Source: Anaerolineaceae bacterium | GTDB lineage: Bacteria > Chloroflexota > Anaerolineae > Anaerolineales > Anaerolineaceae | Assembly: GCA_029265815.1 (NCBI GenBank) | Contig: JAJUGU010000008.1 | Span: forward strand, 33,159 to 97,158 | DNA: 64,000 bases | Direction: 5' to 3' | Shown here: piece after piece, positions 8,213 to 17,537 of the stretch | Layout: each line of letters begins with the position of its first letter | Numbering within the stretch: position 1 is the stretch's first letter | The notes under the pieces: generated by a model | What the model saw: the letters and a program-made list of their open reading frames with translations, nothing else | The model's database searches: none | What the model was told of the DNA's origin: nothing | Translations under genes and position numbers: made by a program

Positions 8213-10042
8213 TTATCCACCCGGTACTGTGGGTGTTTCGGTTGGTGTTGGGGTCTCGGTCACCGTGGAGGTAGGAGTGCGTGTGGAAGTTGGAGTTCTG
8301 GTAAGCGTCGGCGTCGGAGTCAGTGTTGGGGTGCGCGTTGGTGTAGCAGATCTCACCCGCGTCGGAGTGGCTGTGGGAAGGGGTGTTGAATAGACAGGGA
8401 TATTCACCGTATCTCCATCAGAAACCGCATTCACATAATCCACAGCCAGCCTGCAGATCGGGTCGAGATTGGCAGCCACATGTTCCCAGTCCATTTCATC
8501 CTTTGCCCGCCAGGTGCGGCTCATCGCTTTCCACAAACAACCCGGCCCGGCATTATAGTTGGTCAGCGTGAACCGCCATAGATCATTGTATGTGCTGACC
8601 TTTCCCGCAGGTTTTCGCGTCAGGTTATAGATCATCCGGTCTACCTGTGCGCAGTTGCCATACATTGTTTCAGCAAAGATCTTAATACTGAACTCAACCT
8701 CATCGAGATTCACTCTCAATGGGCAATCTTCACAGGAAACATCCGCCGCTCTCACCAGAGCCCCACGCAAGACGGCCTGTTGTTCTTCCTCCAGGTTCCC
8801 GTAACCCTGACTGCAAGTCGTTTTCGAGTAAACCATTGGACAGAACTCTGAATAGAAGTCAGGATTCCAAAGCAAAGCAGCATCCGCTCCCTCCTCGGTT
8901 AGTTGGCCCAGTCCCACTTCTTCAGCACCAACAAAAATACCTGGCCATAGCTGACTTTCACGGATAAAGAGATTCTTCAATAATTTCGCAGGAATACCTG
9001 TGTCATTAGCGATATGTAAAATTTCGTCATCGAATTGATTTTGCCAGGCAATGACAGCATCGGCAGCCATTTCCATTCCGCATCGATTGGCAATATTTCC
9101 GGTGATCAATCCACCACCGGTACAATTGCTGGCATCCACCATACCATTCTGGATGAGCATAGCAGAAAGAAAATAGAGGGATTGAGTTGAATTAAGTTCT
9201 GATGCTTCTTCGGGCGAATCCAGCCAATCAGGTGGCCCGTTCACTTCTGGGAAGACCTGCCAGATGGAAGCACACGACGAAATTTTCTCCCCCCTCCATT
9301 GCGAAGAGAGAACTTCAATGGAATACACCAGAGTTGGGCCTTCGCCATCAATCAAATCCTTTTCAACCGGGATGACCCTGACCAGAGCAGTATATTCGTC
9401 AGTGGTATTTCCACTGAGCGTAACACCCCAGAACGTGAGATCAACACCTTTCTCGTCAGTGGGTGAAATGGAAAGCTCGCAAGTGCTGCCGGAACATGAA
9501 AATGACTCGCCATCCAGTTCGCCTTCAATGCTGACCACTCTCTGGTATTGAGGGTTGTCTTCACTCATGAGTTTAATGGCTGGAATTCCCCGGCAATAGC
9601 CTCCTCCCTCATTCACACAACTCGGAGGATCAAGCCATATTGGTGGCATGGGCAATGCCGCTGCTGGTTCGTTCGGTACGGTTTGGGTACCAATTAATTG
9701 CAGATACACCTCACGGCATGCTTCTCCTTCAGTCGAAGCACATTCCGAAGATATGAGCCATTTTTCTTGCAGCGTTACTCCACAAAAATTTAATATTTCA
9801 TCCGGAGTGGGAATTCCCTCATGTTTGACAGTAATTTCACAGGCAATGGACTGGTCGATCGAATAAAACATCCACCAGGTATATTGCGTGATCGTACCCG
9901 GAGTCGATGTAGTGTTTGTCTGTATGACCGATTCACTTTCAGCAGAGACAGATTGTATTCGATTAAATTCAATAACACCTGCCATTAAAAGAACGGCAAG
10001 TCCAACCTTAACAACCGATGTCCACAATTTCTTCAAGACCAT
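8213..10042 (-). CDS. Secreted lysozyme-like (SLT/goose-type fold) protein with Thr/Pro-rich tail
   Basis: 609 aa. An N-terminal hydrophobic signal segment (residues about 10-33, ending near S-V-S-A) precedes a Cys-rich region without recognised domain. The C-terminal half resembles lytic transglycosylases: F-I-R-E-S-Q with the candidate catalytic Glu near residue 360, then G-L-G-Q-L, and later T-N-Y-N-A-G-P-G. These match the Glu, GLMQ-like and NAGPG-like motifs of the lysozyme superfamily. The last 60 residues are a TPT/TPTR repeat typical of Chloroflexota secreted proteins. The likely role is cell-wall cleavage outside the membrane. GGGGG abuts the ATG; a TTG 6 nt further in is an alternative start. 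Confidence 0.65.
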   Translation of the reverse strand: MVLKKLWTSVVKVGLAVLLMAGVIEFNRIQSVSAESESVIQTNTTSTPGTITQYTWWMFYSIDQSIACEITVKHEGIPTPDEILNFCGVTLQEKWLISSECASTEGEACREVYLQLIGTQTVPNEPAAALPMPPIWLDPPSCVNEGGGYCRGIPAIKLMSEDNPQYQRVVSIEGELDGESFSCSGSTCELSISPTDEKGVDLTFWGVTLSGNTTDEYTALVRVIPVEKDLIDGEGPTLVYSIEVLSSQWRGEKISSCASIWQVFPEVNGPPDWLDSPEEASELNSTQSLYFLSAMLIQNGMVDASNCTGGGLITGNIANRCGMEMAADAVIAWQNQFDDEILHIANDTGIPAKLLKNLFIRESQLWPGIFVGAEEVGLGQLTEEGADAALLWNPDFYSEFCPMVYSKTTCSQGYGNLEEEQQAVLRGALVRAADVSCEDCPLRVNLDEVEFSIKIFAETMYGNCAQVDRMIYNLTRKPAGKVSTYNDLWRFTLTNYNAGPGCLWKAMSRTWRAKDEMDWEHVAANLDPICRLAVDYVNAVSDGDTVNIPVYSTPLPTATPTRVRSATPTRTPTLTPTPTLTRTPTSTRTPTSTVTETPTPTETPTVPGG

Positions 10043-10386
10043 CCCCCGATCAATTCACACAAATGATAATCATGCGAGTAACTGATCGAACCACAGAAAT
10101 GCAATGTAATGACCCGGTTAGAACCAAAAGCAATTTTATGAACGCTTACCAGATGATGATTCCCACTATGACAGGTAAGTTTATTGTATAACAAGCATCT
10201 ATTTTTTCAAGCAAACAATTATTAATGACTAACTAAAACGATCGTTTTTTTCAACCATTAATTAAAAAGTGGCGATGGTGAAAAGACCCAACGTTATCGC
10301 TTCTCAGAATTGCACACATTTTCAGAAAGAATTTCGATTTTGCCCATAGATAATTTTAGATACAGGAAAAGACCTTTTTCCAGATT
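10043..10386. other. Intergenic region upstream of the lysozyme-like gene
   Basis: 344 bp with no supported gene. It contains one candidate leftward promoter (10183-10210) and, near the histidine-kinase end, only a weak 6-bp GGAAAA/TTTTCC stem that could serve as its terminator. Confidence 0.5.
10183..10210 (-). promoter_or_regulatory. Candidate sigma-70-type promoter for the lysozyme-like gene
   Basis: Reading leftwards: TTGAAA (10210-10205), 16-nt spacer, TACAAT (10188-10183). It would give a 5' leader of about 135 nt. Confidence 0.4.
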
Positions 10387-13128
10387 CTATGATTCGGGCA
10401 GTTTCTCTGTTATTTTGTTTCCCTCTCTCAATAATTCAGATACGTTTTGCAACAAGGTATCCATATTAAACGGCTTTTGCAGCAGAACGCATCCAGTCTG
10501 AACAAAAAATTCTTCATTTTCTTTATTGATCAAATCACCAGTGGTGAAGATAATCTTTTTGGCCAGTACAGGATCCCTTCGAGTAACCTCTTGATAGAAC
10601 TGAATTCCACCCATACCCGGCATACTGATATCGCACACTATCAGGTCATAACGTTGATTTTCGAGGTAAATCAATCCATCCAGTCCATTCTCAGCTCCGT
10701 CTATGTCATAGCCATTTCTTGAAAGCAATCGTTGAAGGATCTCAAGGACATTCTGTTCATCTTCCACAATTAATAAGCGATATGGTTTTTTCAGACCATT
10801 TTGCATAGTCTGGACATCACTATCATCTTCCCTAGAAAAACTACGTATGGGCAATTCAATGTAGAACCGCGCCCCACCCTCTTGCCCGCTTTCTGCCCAG
10901 ATATGCCCGCCATGTTCAGTGATGATCCCATGGCAGACCGATAATCCCAGACCTGTTCCATTACCGTCTGCTTTGGTTGTAAAGAATGGATCAAATATTT
11001 TAGGCAATATGGATGGGGGAATGCCTATTCCATTATCATTAAATATGATCGTTATGAACTTCTCATAATGCGCGACCTGCCCATAGTATTTTGATACACT
11101 TGTTTGAGTAGAAATTTCCAGAATTCGTGGGCGGTCAACTCTTTCCAACGCCTGGATTGCATTATTTATAAGGTTGAGAAATACTTGCTTGATCTGGTAA
11201 GGATCCGCTGATGTATCAGGTAATTTTGAATCTGGGTGAAAAATACATTGTATTTCATGTTTTGTGAATTCAAATTCCACCAACTCAAGTGTGCTTTTCA
11301 AGAGATCATTAATGCTCACTGTTTTTCGCTCTGGAACATGCTGACGCGAAAAATCCAGCAGACTATGGACAATCTTTGCAGCTCGCTGAGCTTCTGTTAG
11401 AATTTTTTTCAGGTCACGTCGTTCCAATTCGAACAAAGACTGCCGGTACAAGTCTTCTGACGTAAGTTGAATGGTGGTCAATGGATTGTTCAATTCGTGC
11501 GCAACACCGGCAACAAGCTCTCCGATGGCAGCAAGCTTCTCCCTTTGCACCAGAAACAGACGCGTCTTGCGTAAATCTTCCAGTTGAATATGAAGATTGT
11601 CAACCAACGATTGACGAAAAGCAGCATTTGCGACCAAATTGGCCACCGATGAAAGAAGATTGATCTGGTTTTTTGTAAATGGCGTCTGGCTCATAACACA
11701 AAACGCCCCAAGCGGTTGTTGGTGGGCAATCAATGGAAAAGCAACCAGGAAATTGCCATTCAATTTTTCCTCATAATGATCGACGCTCTCTTCTGTGGTC
11801 GAGAGTTTTTTAATCCCTTCTCCTTCGATCACTTTTTCTATAAAAGAATACCTGGAGAAGAATTCGTCTTGAGGAATTTCTTCCCAATCGATACCACACT
11901 GGAATAATTCCCTGGCTCCTTTTGCGGAATCAAGGAATACCAATGCCACATCGTCTACTTCACAAAGTTCGATCACTTTTTTCATAATCATTGCCGGTAT
12001 CTCTGGCAAAGATTGGGCATTACGCATGGCATTGGAGAATTTTGATATAGTATTCAGTTTTTCAATATATCGTCTTCTGCTTTCAAGCAGCTGTACCTTT
12101 GCTAATACCAGGGTAATCTGTTCCACTGCCCGCTTGCACCGGAATATTTCCTGTTCGGTTAAATCTCGCGGTTGCCGATAGGCAATGAATGCTGATCCAA
12201 GCATATCTTTTTGCGATTTCATGGGAATTACCAGAATGGTGGAAACCGGAATGGATTGGATCACTTTGAAATCGCGGAATTCACTTCGTGGAGCATCCTT
12301 GATAATTAAATAGTCGCCACATTTTTGAGAAAGTTCTGTAAGTGTCGTATCGCCAAATTCCAGGTGCAGAGAAGAGACTTCTTCTTGTGAGGCACCATAC
12401 ACGCCAGCAGGATAAACAAGCTGTTTCTCGTCATCCCATAAACCAAAACCACTAACATCCGATTGGGCTAATTCGCTCAAATTCTGTGAGAATTTGTAGA
12501 GCGTGTCCAGATAATCATCAGAGTCCAATGCGGTCTGAATAAAATTGGTTAACGATGAATAATAGTGACCCTTTATTTCCCGTTCGTTTTCAACCGTCGA
12601 TCTATCTAATGCAGCCCGGTAAACACTGCCCAGAATTTTTATCTGTCCACGTTGTTCATCTGAGAAAGATTTTTCTGTCTTAACTGACCATAAACACAAC
12701 AATCCCTCAATTATTTGATTTCTTCCAATCAACGCTTCAGACAGCGTTACCCCTCCACTCTTCAAATCAAGAAAAATTTGAGGGTCAAGATCAAAATCTC
12801 CCAGCTCCACAAGCCTGGAAACAGTGATATTTTGCGCATCGGGCATTTTTTTCTCGATCCAGGAAAGCAACCTGCCCGGGTTTTGGCATTTTTCTATATG
12901 CAAAGTACTGGATCGGGAATCATAGATTTGCATATGGACGCCATTTCCCTTGTCGAACTTCATCAATAAAACAGCATCTACTTCAAAAACAGTGCATATA
13001 GTTTCTAATGAGCTTTGGACATGCGAATTGATCTCATCCGCGGACCCATAAGAGATTGCATCCAATAATCCGTTCAGAAGGTTGAAGAAATTTACTTCGT
13101 GGCCTTGAACTTTTCCTTGAGAATTCAT
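10387..13128 (-). CDS. Hybrid sensor histidine kinase (GAF-like sensors, HisKA, HATPase, receiver)
   Basis: About 913 aa, cytoplasmic, no transmembrane helices. Roughly the first 520 residues appear to be tandem GAF-type sensory domains. The dimerisation domain carries G-V-A-H-E-L-N-N-P with the phospho-His near residue 543. The ATPase domain has N-L-I-N-N-A, D-N-G-I-G-I and G-T-G-L-G-L boxes, all intact. A C-terminal receiver follows, with V-E-D-E, the acceptor Asp in I-V-C-D-I-S near residue 834, and the conserved Lys in Q-K-P-F. ATG 13128 is preferred over GTG 13137. Being last in a leftward run, it may pass phosphate to other regulators of the signalling island; its stimulus is unknown. 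Confidence 0.88.
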   Translation of the reverse strand: MNSQGKVQGHEVNFFNLLNGLLDAISYGSADEINSHVQSSLETICTVFEVDAVLLMKFDKGNGVHMQIYDSRSSTLHIEKCQNPGRLLSWIEKKMPDAQNITVSRLVELGDFDLDPQIFLDLKSGGVTLSEALIGRNQIIEGLLCLWSVKTEKSFSDEQRGQIKILGSVYRAALDRSTVENEREIKGHYYSSLTNFIQTALDSDDYLDTLYKFSQNLSELAQSDVSGFGLWDDEKQLVYPAGVYGASQEEVSSLHLEFGDTTLTELSQKCGDYLIIKDAPRSEFRDFKVIQSIPVSTILVIPMKSQKDMLGSAFIAYRQPRDLTEQEIFRCKRAVEQITLVLAKVQLLESRRRYIEKLNTISKFSNAMRNAQSLPEIPAMIMKKVIELCEVDDVALVFLDSAKGARELFQCGIDWEEIPQDEFFSRYSFIEKVIEGEGIKKLSTTEESVDHYEEKLNGNFLVAFPLIAHQQPLGAFCVMSQTPFTKNQINLLSSVANLVANAAFRQSLVDNLHIQLEDLRKTRLFLVQREKLAAIGELVAGVAHELNNPLTTIQLTSEDLYRQSLFELERRDLKKILTEAQRAAKIVHSLLDFSRQHVPERKTVSINDLLKSTLELVEFEFTKHEIQCIFHPDSKLPDTSADPYQIKQVFLNLINNAIQALERVDRPRILEISTQTSVSKYYGQVAHYEKFITIIFNDNGIGIPPSILPKIFDPFFTTKADGNGTGLGLSVCHGIITEHGGHIWAESGQEGGARFYIELPIRSFSREDDSDVQTMQNGLKKPYRLLIVEDEQNVLEILQRLLSRNGYDIDGAENGLDGLIYLENQRYDLIVCDISMPGMGGIQFYQEVTRRDPVLAKKIIFTTGDLINKENEEFFVQTGCVLLQKPFNMDTLLQNVSELLREGNKITEKLPES

Positions 13129-13285
13129 TATAAACACCGTACTTAAATATTTGATTCAATCGCCAGTTTTTTTAATTTTACGAGAAAACAGTAGAAAAAA
13201 TGCGACTTTACAAAACCAATAACTGTTTTTCTATATCCGTATCTCTACCAGATTGCCGTTATTCTTTCATCTTCAAAATGACGGA

Positions 13286-13996
13286 TCACCCTTTCTTCTC
13301 TATCCGTTTGAGCTCATTGATCATCTCATCATGAATATCGATCATTTGTGTCGAATCGTCATATTTTGTAAAAGACACACTGGTTGTATTCAATAATATT
13401 TGCAGCACCATCTTGATGCAAGAAAGGTTTATCTGGCTGTGTTCGACAATTTCAACCAGAGAAGTAATTCCCTTCCCTTGCTGGATGTATTCAGCGAGTA
13501 ATGTAAGGTTCCCATCAAGGGCGGTCAGGTAATTGTTGATGTAATGAGAAAGGGTGATCATCGTGATTTGGACTGCTTCTACCCTAAGCAGTCGATGATC
13601 AGATTCTTCTCTTTGATTTCTTGCATTTCCATCATCGATCATTCTCTTGATGGTTTCTCTCGCAATGTCAAATCTGGCAGGCAAGGCGATAAAATCGCTC
13701 ATTCCCCGCCTAAATGCTGCCAGAAGATCATCTTTAGATGCGGTTGTTGTCAGCAAGACAACAGGTGAGTTATTTGCAGACTGTGCCAAAACAGATAAGA
13801 ATTTTAATTCTGGCATTCCAGCCAGGGATTCTCCTAATAAAATCAGGTCGGGGCTGTTCAACAGGGCTATTTCAAGCCCTTGTTTCTGATTATTTGCGGA
13901 TAAGATCTTATACCCAAGAGGTGTAAGGACTTTTTCCTCAAAGAATCTGCAGATATCTTCATCGGTGTCGATGATAAGCACAACACCATCATTCAT
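13286..13996 (-). CDS. Degenerate receiver domain joined to a DHp-like helical domain
   Basis: 236 aa. Residues 1-120 align with response-regulator receivers: the acidic pair is present (I-I-D-T-D-E-D, 10-14). But the phosphoacceptor position is Gly55 (L-I-L-L-G-E-S) instead of Asp, and the conserved Lys is lost (I-A-L-P-A-R-F for x-x-x-K-P-F). Residues about 140-225 are helical with L-S-H-Y-I-N-N-Y-L, reminiscent of a histidine-kinase H-box (S-H-x-x-N-N) but without any ATPase domain. It may act as a phosphorylation-independent adaptor or as a phosphotransfer partner of the adjacent kinase. GGGGGG precedes the ATG. Confidence 0.7.
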   Translation of the reverse strand: MNDGVVLIIDTDEDICRFFEEKVLTPLGYKILSANNQKQGLEIALLNSPDLILLGESLAGMPELKFLSVLAQSANNSPVVLLTTTASKDDLLAAFRRGMSDFIALPARFDIARETIKRMIDDGNARNQREESDHRLLRVEAVQITMITLSHYINNYLTALDGNLTLLAEYIQQGKGITSLVEIVEHSQINLSCIKMVLQILLNTTSVSFTKYDDSTQMIDIHDEMINELKRIEKKG

Positions 13997-14101
13997 TCAG
14001 CCCCCCTATTCCTTCGCTTATAAGAATATTTTTTATGAAGCGGCAATGAAACCTATCCTTTTGGGATTTATGTAATCCCCGATCAAATTATCTTGGATTG
14101 T

Positions 14102-15394
14102 TTAACTATCAAAAACGTAGGTTCCCTGATGTTCGCTCCAGTGCAATCCACGTAAATTTTTTACTTTTTCAATCCGTCTATCCAATTCCTGCGGAGTGAG
14201 AAATAACTCAGTAGCAGCCCGCCACTTCCATTCTTCAACAGATATCAGACGGCTCCATTCTCCCAATTCGATGCGCTGCATCAACCTGCGGTCAATTTCA
14301 TCCACTCCGAAATCATCAGGAGTTGCACGACTTGCTAGCAAATGTTCAATATCCGTCCAATCATACCCGGCGCAACGCAGAAGCGAGATGGGAGTCTCTG
14401 CCAACAGTTCGAGCACCTCAAGTACTTCATTCGCATCAATTCGCTCAAATGTTGGTGTCATTAAGTCAAGCATCTCATGCGAACCCTGCCTTAGTTCAGC
14501 GATCACATCGTCAGTTACTGCACGAGTATCGCTGGTTGCAAGCTCACCGTCGTTATTATTTAACATACCCAGCAATTCCACTTTTCGCCGCCAGGTATTT
14601 ACTTTGCCAACATGAATGACACCATACTGGCTTAGATCGATCGATTTAAGAGTAAGAGCCAAAAACAAAAATGTCTTAGCTGTAATTGAAGTGGCAGATA
14701 AATCGCAATCAGCGAACCGAAATTCAAGGTGAAAGGGTTGAACTCCACCGTTTTCATTAAAACCCAGATGTTGCAAATTTAAAAAGTTTTGATGTTCAGG
14801 AACAATCGAACTGCGGTGGAGTTCCTGTTGAATTTGTGCCATGGTCATGTGGATGGGTGAATGGCGCACCATTTCGATATGGCTGGTATAGTTGCGCCGC
14901 CGGCATAATGCCGAACGAGTCGCTCCTCCGCTAGTAATGAATCGCAGTTCTGGTGAGTAGCGACGTACCAGGTTCCACAAATTCGCCAGAATGATTTCTG
15001 GCACCGGTTCTGCAAGAGATGGCGTGAGCAGATGAAAATGCAGTCCGCATGTGGAGCGAGCCCGTGCGCCTAATTCCAGGAGTCTGGACATAATTCCCTG
15101 GTATTGCTCCTGTATCGATCGGAAATATGGCTGGCGCCCGTTCACCCTGATTTCGATTCCGCAATGTTCTGGTTTGATGTCAACGACACCATAAAGACCC
15201 AGATTTTCGTACGTTCCAGAAGGAACAAGAGCTTTGATTGCCAGGTCTTCAAACTCTTTTCTCTCCAGCTTTTTTGGAGGAGCAACCTCGATCTCTGTAC
15301 CAATCTTAATGACCCGGTACAGTAAATCCTTCCAATAATTTACTTGAGAGAATGTAAGTGTGTCATCTCGCCTGAGAACAATTGGATCCTTCAT
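14102..15394 (-). CDS. Putative amidoligase (COOH-NH2 ligase superfamily)
   Basis: About 430 aa. The core motifs resemble Amidoligase_2: I-G-T-E-I-E-V near residue 35 and C-G-I-E-I-R further on, then S-T-C-G-L-H-F-H near 118, R-R-R-N-Y and H-L-E-F-R-F-A-D. The acidic and His residues correspond to the metal/ATP site of the glutamine-synthetase-like COOH-NH2 ligase fold. Such enzymes form amide bonds between a carboxylate and an amine, often on peptides. ATG 15394 has AAGG 6-9 nt upstream; ATG 15400 has none. It sits downstream of the Roadblock/GTPase genes, separated by a hairpin. Substrate unknown; linkage to the GTPase system is inference. Confidence 0.6.
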   Translation of the reverse strand: MKDPIVLRRDDTLTFSQVNYWKDLLYRVIKIGTEIEVAPPKKLERKEFEDLAIKALVPSGTYENLGLYGVVDIKPEHCGIEIRVNGRQPYFRSIQEQYQGIMSRLLELGARARSTCGLHFHLLTPSLAEPVPEIILANLWNLVRRYSPELRFITSGGATRSALCRRRNYTSHIEMVRHSPIHMTMAQIQQELHRSSIVPEHQNFLNLQHLGFNENGGVQPFHLEFRFADCDLSATSITAKTFLFLALTLKSIDLSQYGVIHVGKVNTWRRKVELLGMLNNNDGELATSDTRAVTDDVIAELRQGSHEMLDLMTPTFERIDANEVLEVLELLAETPISLLRCAGYDWTDIEHLLASRATPDDFGVDEIDRRLMQRIELGEWSRLISVEEWKWRAATELFLTPQELDRRIEKVKNLRGLHWSEHQGTYVFDS

Positions 15395-15417
15395 ATTCAT
15401 CCTTGGAGAGTACAGAA

Positions 15418-15444
15418 ATAGGTACCCTGTAAACGGGTACCTAT
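15418..15444 (-). terminator. Hairpin closing the Roadblock/GTPase operon
   Basis: A perfect 10-bp stem (ATAGGTACCC / GGGTACCTAT) with a 7-nt loop, 22 bp beyond the stop of the 158-aa gene on the - strand. The following sequence is only weakly T-rich, so some readthrough into the amidoligase gene is likely. Confidence 0.6.
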
Positions 15445-15465
15445 CTTATTTAGGCAATATCCTTG

Positions 15466-15942
15466 CTAAAGCGAACTGAAGATAATCTTGCAGCCATTGC
15501 CTTCAGGCCAACGTTCGATAGCAACACGCCCCTTTTCTCCGCTTCTTCTCATCAGCGCACTATACACAAGCATGATCGGGCAGGTAAAGTTGTATCTTGC
15601 ACCAGCGGCAATAATCTTGTCGGTATTTTGAACGTTAATACAACCCTTAACAAGGACAATCGCCTGTTTCTTTTCGTAATTTACTTCAAAGGTTATCTCT
15701 TTGCCAAAACCAAGCTCGTCACAGAAAATTCGGTCAACTTCCCTGGCTACATCCTCAGGATTCTCACCAGCAATTTCAAGACCCTGATCTTTTTCGAACA
15801 TTTCAAGGAGTGCATCGCCCATACCTCTGCTGAGGGCAATGGATGTCTCACCCAATGTATCCCACACCTCTGCTGCTAATACCTGCATCAGTATACCGGC
15901 CATTCGCAGCGTATTTTGTTTCTTTGCTTCTTCAGTAGCCAT
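15466..15942 (-). CDS. Hypothetical protein in the Roadblock/GTPase operon (possibly V4R-like)
   Basis: 158 aa, no signal peptide or membrane segment. I do not recognise it with confidence. The second half has the order K-G-C-I ... F-T-C-P-I-M ... G-N-G-C-K-I-I-F, a Cys spacing loosely like small-molecule-binding V4R/methanogen-output domains. The N-terminal half is helical. AGGAG lies 7 nt before the ATG. It is the last gene of the operon before the hairpin and lies 34 bp from the Roadblock gene, so it probably works with that system as a sensor or effector. Confidence 0.65.
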   Translation of the reverse strand: MATEEAKKQNTLRMAGILMQVLAAEVWDTLGETSIALSRGMGDALLEMFEKDQGLEIAGENPEDVAREVDRIFCDELGFGKEITFEVNYEKKQAIVLVKGCINVQNTDKIIAAGARYNFTCPIMLVYSALMRRSGEKGRVAIERWPEGNGCKIIFSSL

Positions 15943-15976
15943 ATTTTGTCTCCTATATAAAAATATTAACGATCAA

Positions 15977-16351
15977 TTACCGGGGAATTACATCCCAAAT
16001 TCGAGGGGAATATTCTTCAATGAGCATACGCGCTGTACCAGGGGTGGCTTTTTTGGTTAACACAGCAATTAACGCATAAGAGCCATCGCCCAGGAAATTG
16101 GTCATCACGTAGACCTGGTTAGTCGTCATCAGACTTTCTTCAAACGTACCAAGTTTTAGTTTTTCAGCAACACGTTTGCCTGCCTGCAAAGCCATTACAG
16201 CTCTACCAGCTTGCTGATCGGCTGAATCAGCATCATTAAGGGTCGATTCTCTTGCAATAGATACGCCGTCAAGACCACAAATTGACAAGATCAGTACATC
16301 GCCGCCAATCTCTCCACGGAGTTCTTTGAGAATATCATTTAGTTTTGACAT
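15977..16351 (-). CDS. Roadblock/LC7 domain protein
   Basis: 124 aa, a single Roadblock/LC7 domain. L-N-D-I-L-K-E-L starts the first helix, followed by I-C-G-L-D-G-V-S-I-A, the conserved 'G-x-D-G' strand turn. Then come a long central helix and V-Y-V-M-T-N-F-L-G-D-G-S-Y-A-L-I-A-V. Roadblock proteins dimerise and in bacteria bind MglA-like GTPases as GAPs or scaffolds (MglB). AAGGAG lies 6 nt upstream of the ATG. Co-transcribed with the GTPase gene at 17538-18128. Confidence 0.85.
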   Translation of the reverse strand: MSKLNDILKELRGEIGGDVLILSICGLDGVSIARESTLNDADSADQQAGRAVMALQAGKRVAEKLKLGTFEESLMTTNQVYVMTNFLGDGSYALIAVLTKKATPGTARMLIEEYSPRIWDVIPR

Positions 16352-16379
16352 TTTGCTCTCCTTAAACTATTGATCTCAT

Positions 16380-17117
16380 CTATCGGGGCATCGCTTTAGC
16401 AATACGTTCGGCGTAGACTTTACTGATTAAGCGCATGTTTCCAAGTGTTCCAGATTTTCGATCAACAATGACAGATAAATAGTGCGTTTGATCTCCTGGC
16501 AAGAAAACAGCCATCAGGAAAGCATCCTCAGTTTGCAGTACCAAATCTTCCATTGTTCCTAACGATATTTTTTCGTTATTTGCTCCGACCAGTTTCATCA
16601 AAACTGACATTTGAGCAGCAACCTGCTCTGGATTTACTTTTCCTTTTGTCTTCTGTGCGATGGTGAGGCCATCCATCCCTGCGACAGCGCAAGCCATAAA
16701 ACCATTCAACTCAGCGCTCACCTCTTCTAACAATTCGTCGATTCTTAGTGCCATAAATGGTACCTCCCGGTTTTTTTTATTGTCTGTAGTATCAAAATCA
16801 GGATTTAGGTTTCCTTCATCAAGCCGCCGCGCACCTTCTATTAATAACCCAGACCAGCTTCGATTAATTGAGACTTTGGGCGATTCGGCTTCGTTTGCAA
16901 GGGTAAACGATCCTTCATCCCAGGCTAGTATTCGATAAACAACCTCCTCTCCCTCTAAATCATTAAGGGAAGCGTGAACGACTTCTCCATTGCGAAAAAA
17001 TAATTCGGCTTCTCCCTGAGAACTGGTAATTGTGATTTTTGCTTTCTTTCGATCCAAACAATTATGCTGAATCAAATCAGCAACCGACATATCGTGAATA
17101 TTTCCCTGTAGACTCAT
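16380..17117 (-). CDS. DUF4388 domain fused to Roadblock/LC7 domain
   Basis: 245 aa. Residues 1-100 match DUF4388: L-Q-G-N-I-H-D-M-S-V-A-D-L-I-Q, then A-E-L-F-F-R-N-G-E-V-V-H-A. This module is common in bacterial signalling proteins. Residues about 125-245 are a Roadblock/LC7 domain with V-A-G-M-D-G-L-T-I-A and H-Y-L-S-V-I-V. The ATG is 3 bp after the stop of the preceding Roadblock gene and has only a weak ribosome site, so translational coupling is likely. The fusion suggests DUF4388 provides an interaction or localisation function for the GTPase regulator. Confidence 0.85.
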   Translation of the reverse strand: MSLQGNIHDMSVADLIQHNCLDRKKAKITITSSQGEAELFFRNGEVVHASLNDLEGEEVVYRILAWDEGSFTLANEAESPKVSINRSWSGLLIEGARRLDEGNLNPDFDTTDNKKNREVPFMALRIDELLEEVSAELNGFMACAVAGMDGLTIAQKTKGKVNPEQVAAQMSVLMKLVGANNEKISLGTMEDLVLQTEDAFLMAVFLPGDQTHYLSVIVDRKSGTLGNMRLISKVYAERIAKAMPR

Positions 17118-17120
17118 GGT

Positions 17121-17522
17121 TTATTTCCAGTAATTCGACCAAATAGTGATAATTTTTTTAATCGCGGCAGAAGTGACACGACGATAACTGGTGGCACGAT
17201 CTGGAATCATCACCGAAAGGATGAGGTCAAAATTGTTTGCTTTGAAAGACCGGCAGATGAGGTGTTTTCCATCCATATCCACCAGAGAAATTTCTTCAGA
17301 TCCAGCAAATCCCAATTGTTTTGCTACTTGAACAGCGGTCTTTTGTATGAAAGCCACAACCGCAGATTGCCTATCAGCATTCATGCCATCATCTGCAGCT
17401 GACGCAATTGCTAACCCTTGCGCATCTGTGATCACCGAAATTGGAAAACCGCCTTCTCGGTTCATTTCTTCAAGCAGTTGGATGAGTTCGTTCGAGCCGT
17501 TTTTGGAATATTGTTTTTCCAT
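17121..17522 (-). CDS. Roadblock/LC7 domain protein
   Basis: 133 aa, single domain. L-I-Q-L-L-E-E-M starts the first helix, followed by S-V-I-T-D-A-Q-G-L-A-I-A-S, a long helix with I-Q-K-T-A-V-Q-V-A-K-Q-L, and L-I-L-S-V-M-I-P. It directly follows the GTPase gene (15-bp gap), the position an MglB-like partner usually occupies. AAAGGGA precedes the ATG. It probably homodimerises or heterodimerises with the other Roadblock proteins encoded here. Confidence 0.83.
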   Translation of the reverse strand: MEKQYSKNGSNELIQLLEEMNREGGFPISVITDAQGLAIASAADDGMNADRQSAVVAFIQKTAVQVAKQLGFAGSEEISLVDMDGKHLICRSFKANNFDLILSVMIPDRATSYRRVTSAAIKKIITIWSNYWK

Positions 17523-17537
17523 ATTTTCCCTTTCGTT

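Noticed and set aside
8220..8400. Minisatellite or CRISPR-like repeat
   Set aside because: The repetitiveness is the coding sequence of the Thr/Pro-rich tail of the lysozyme-like protein, with no fixed repeat or spacer units.
14196..14615. 139-aa ORF on the + strand
   Set aside because: Antisense shadow of the amidoligase gene, low-complexity Ser-rich product, no ribosome site.
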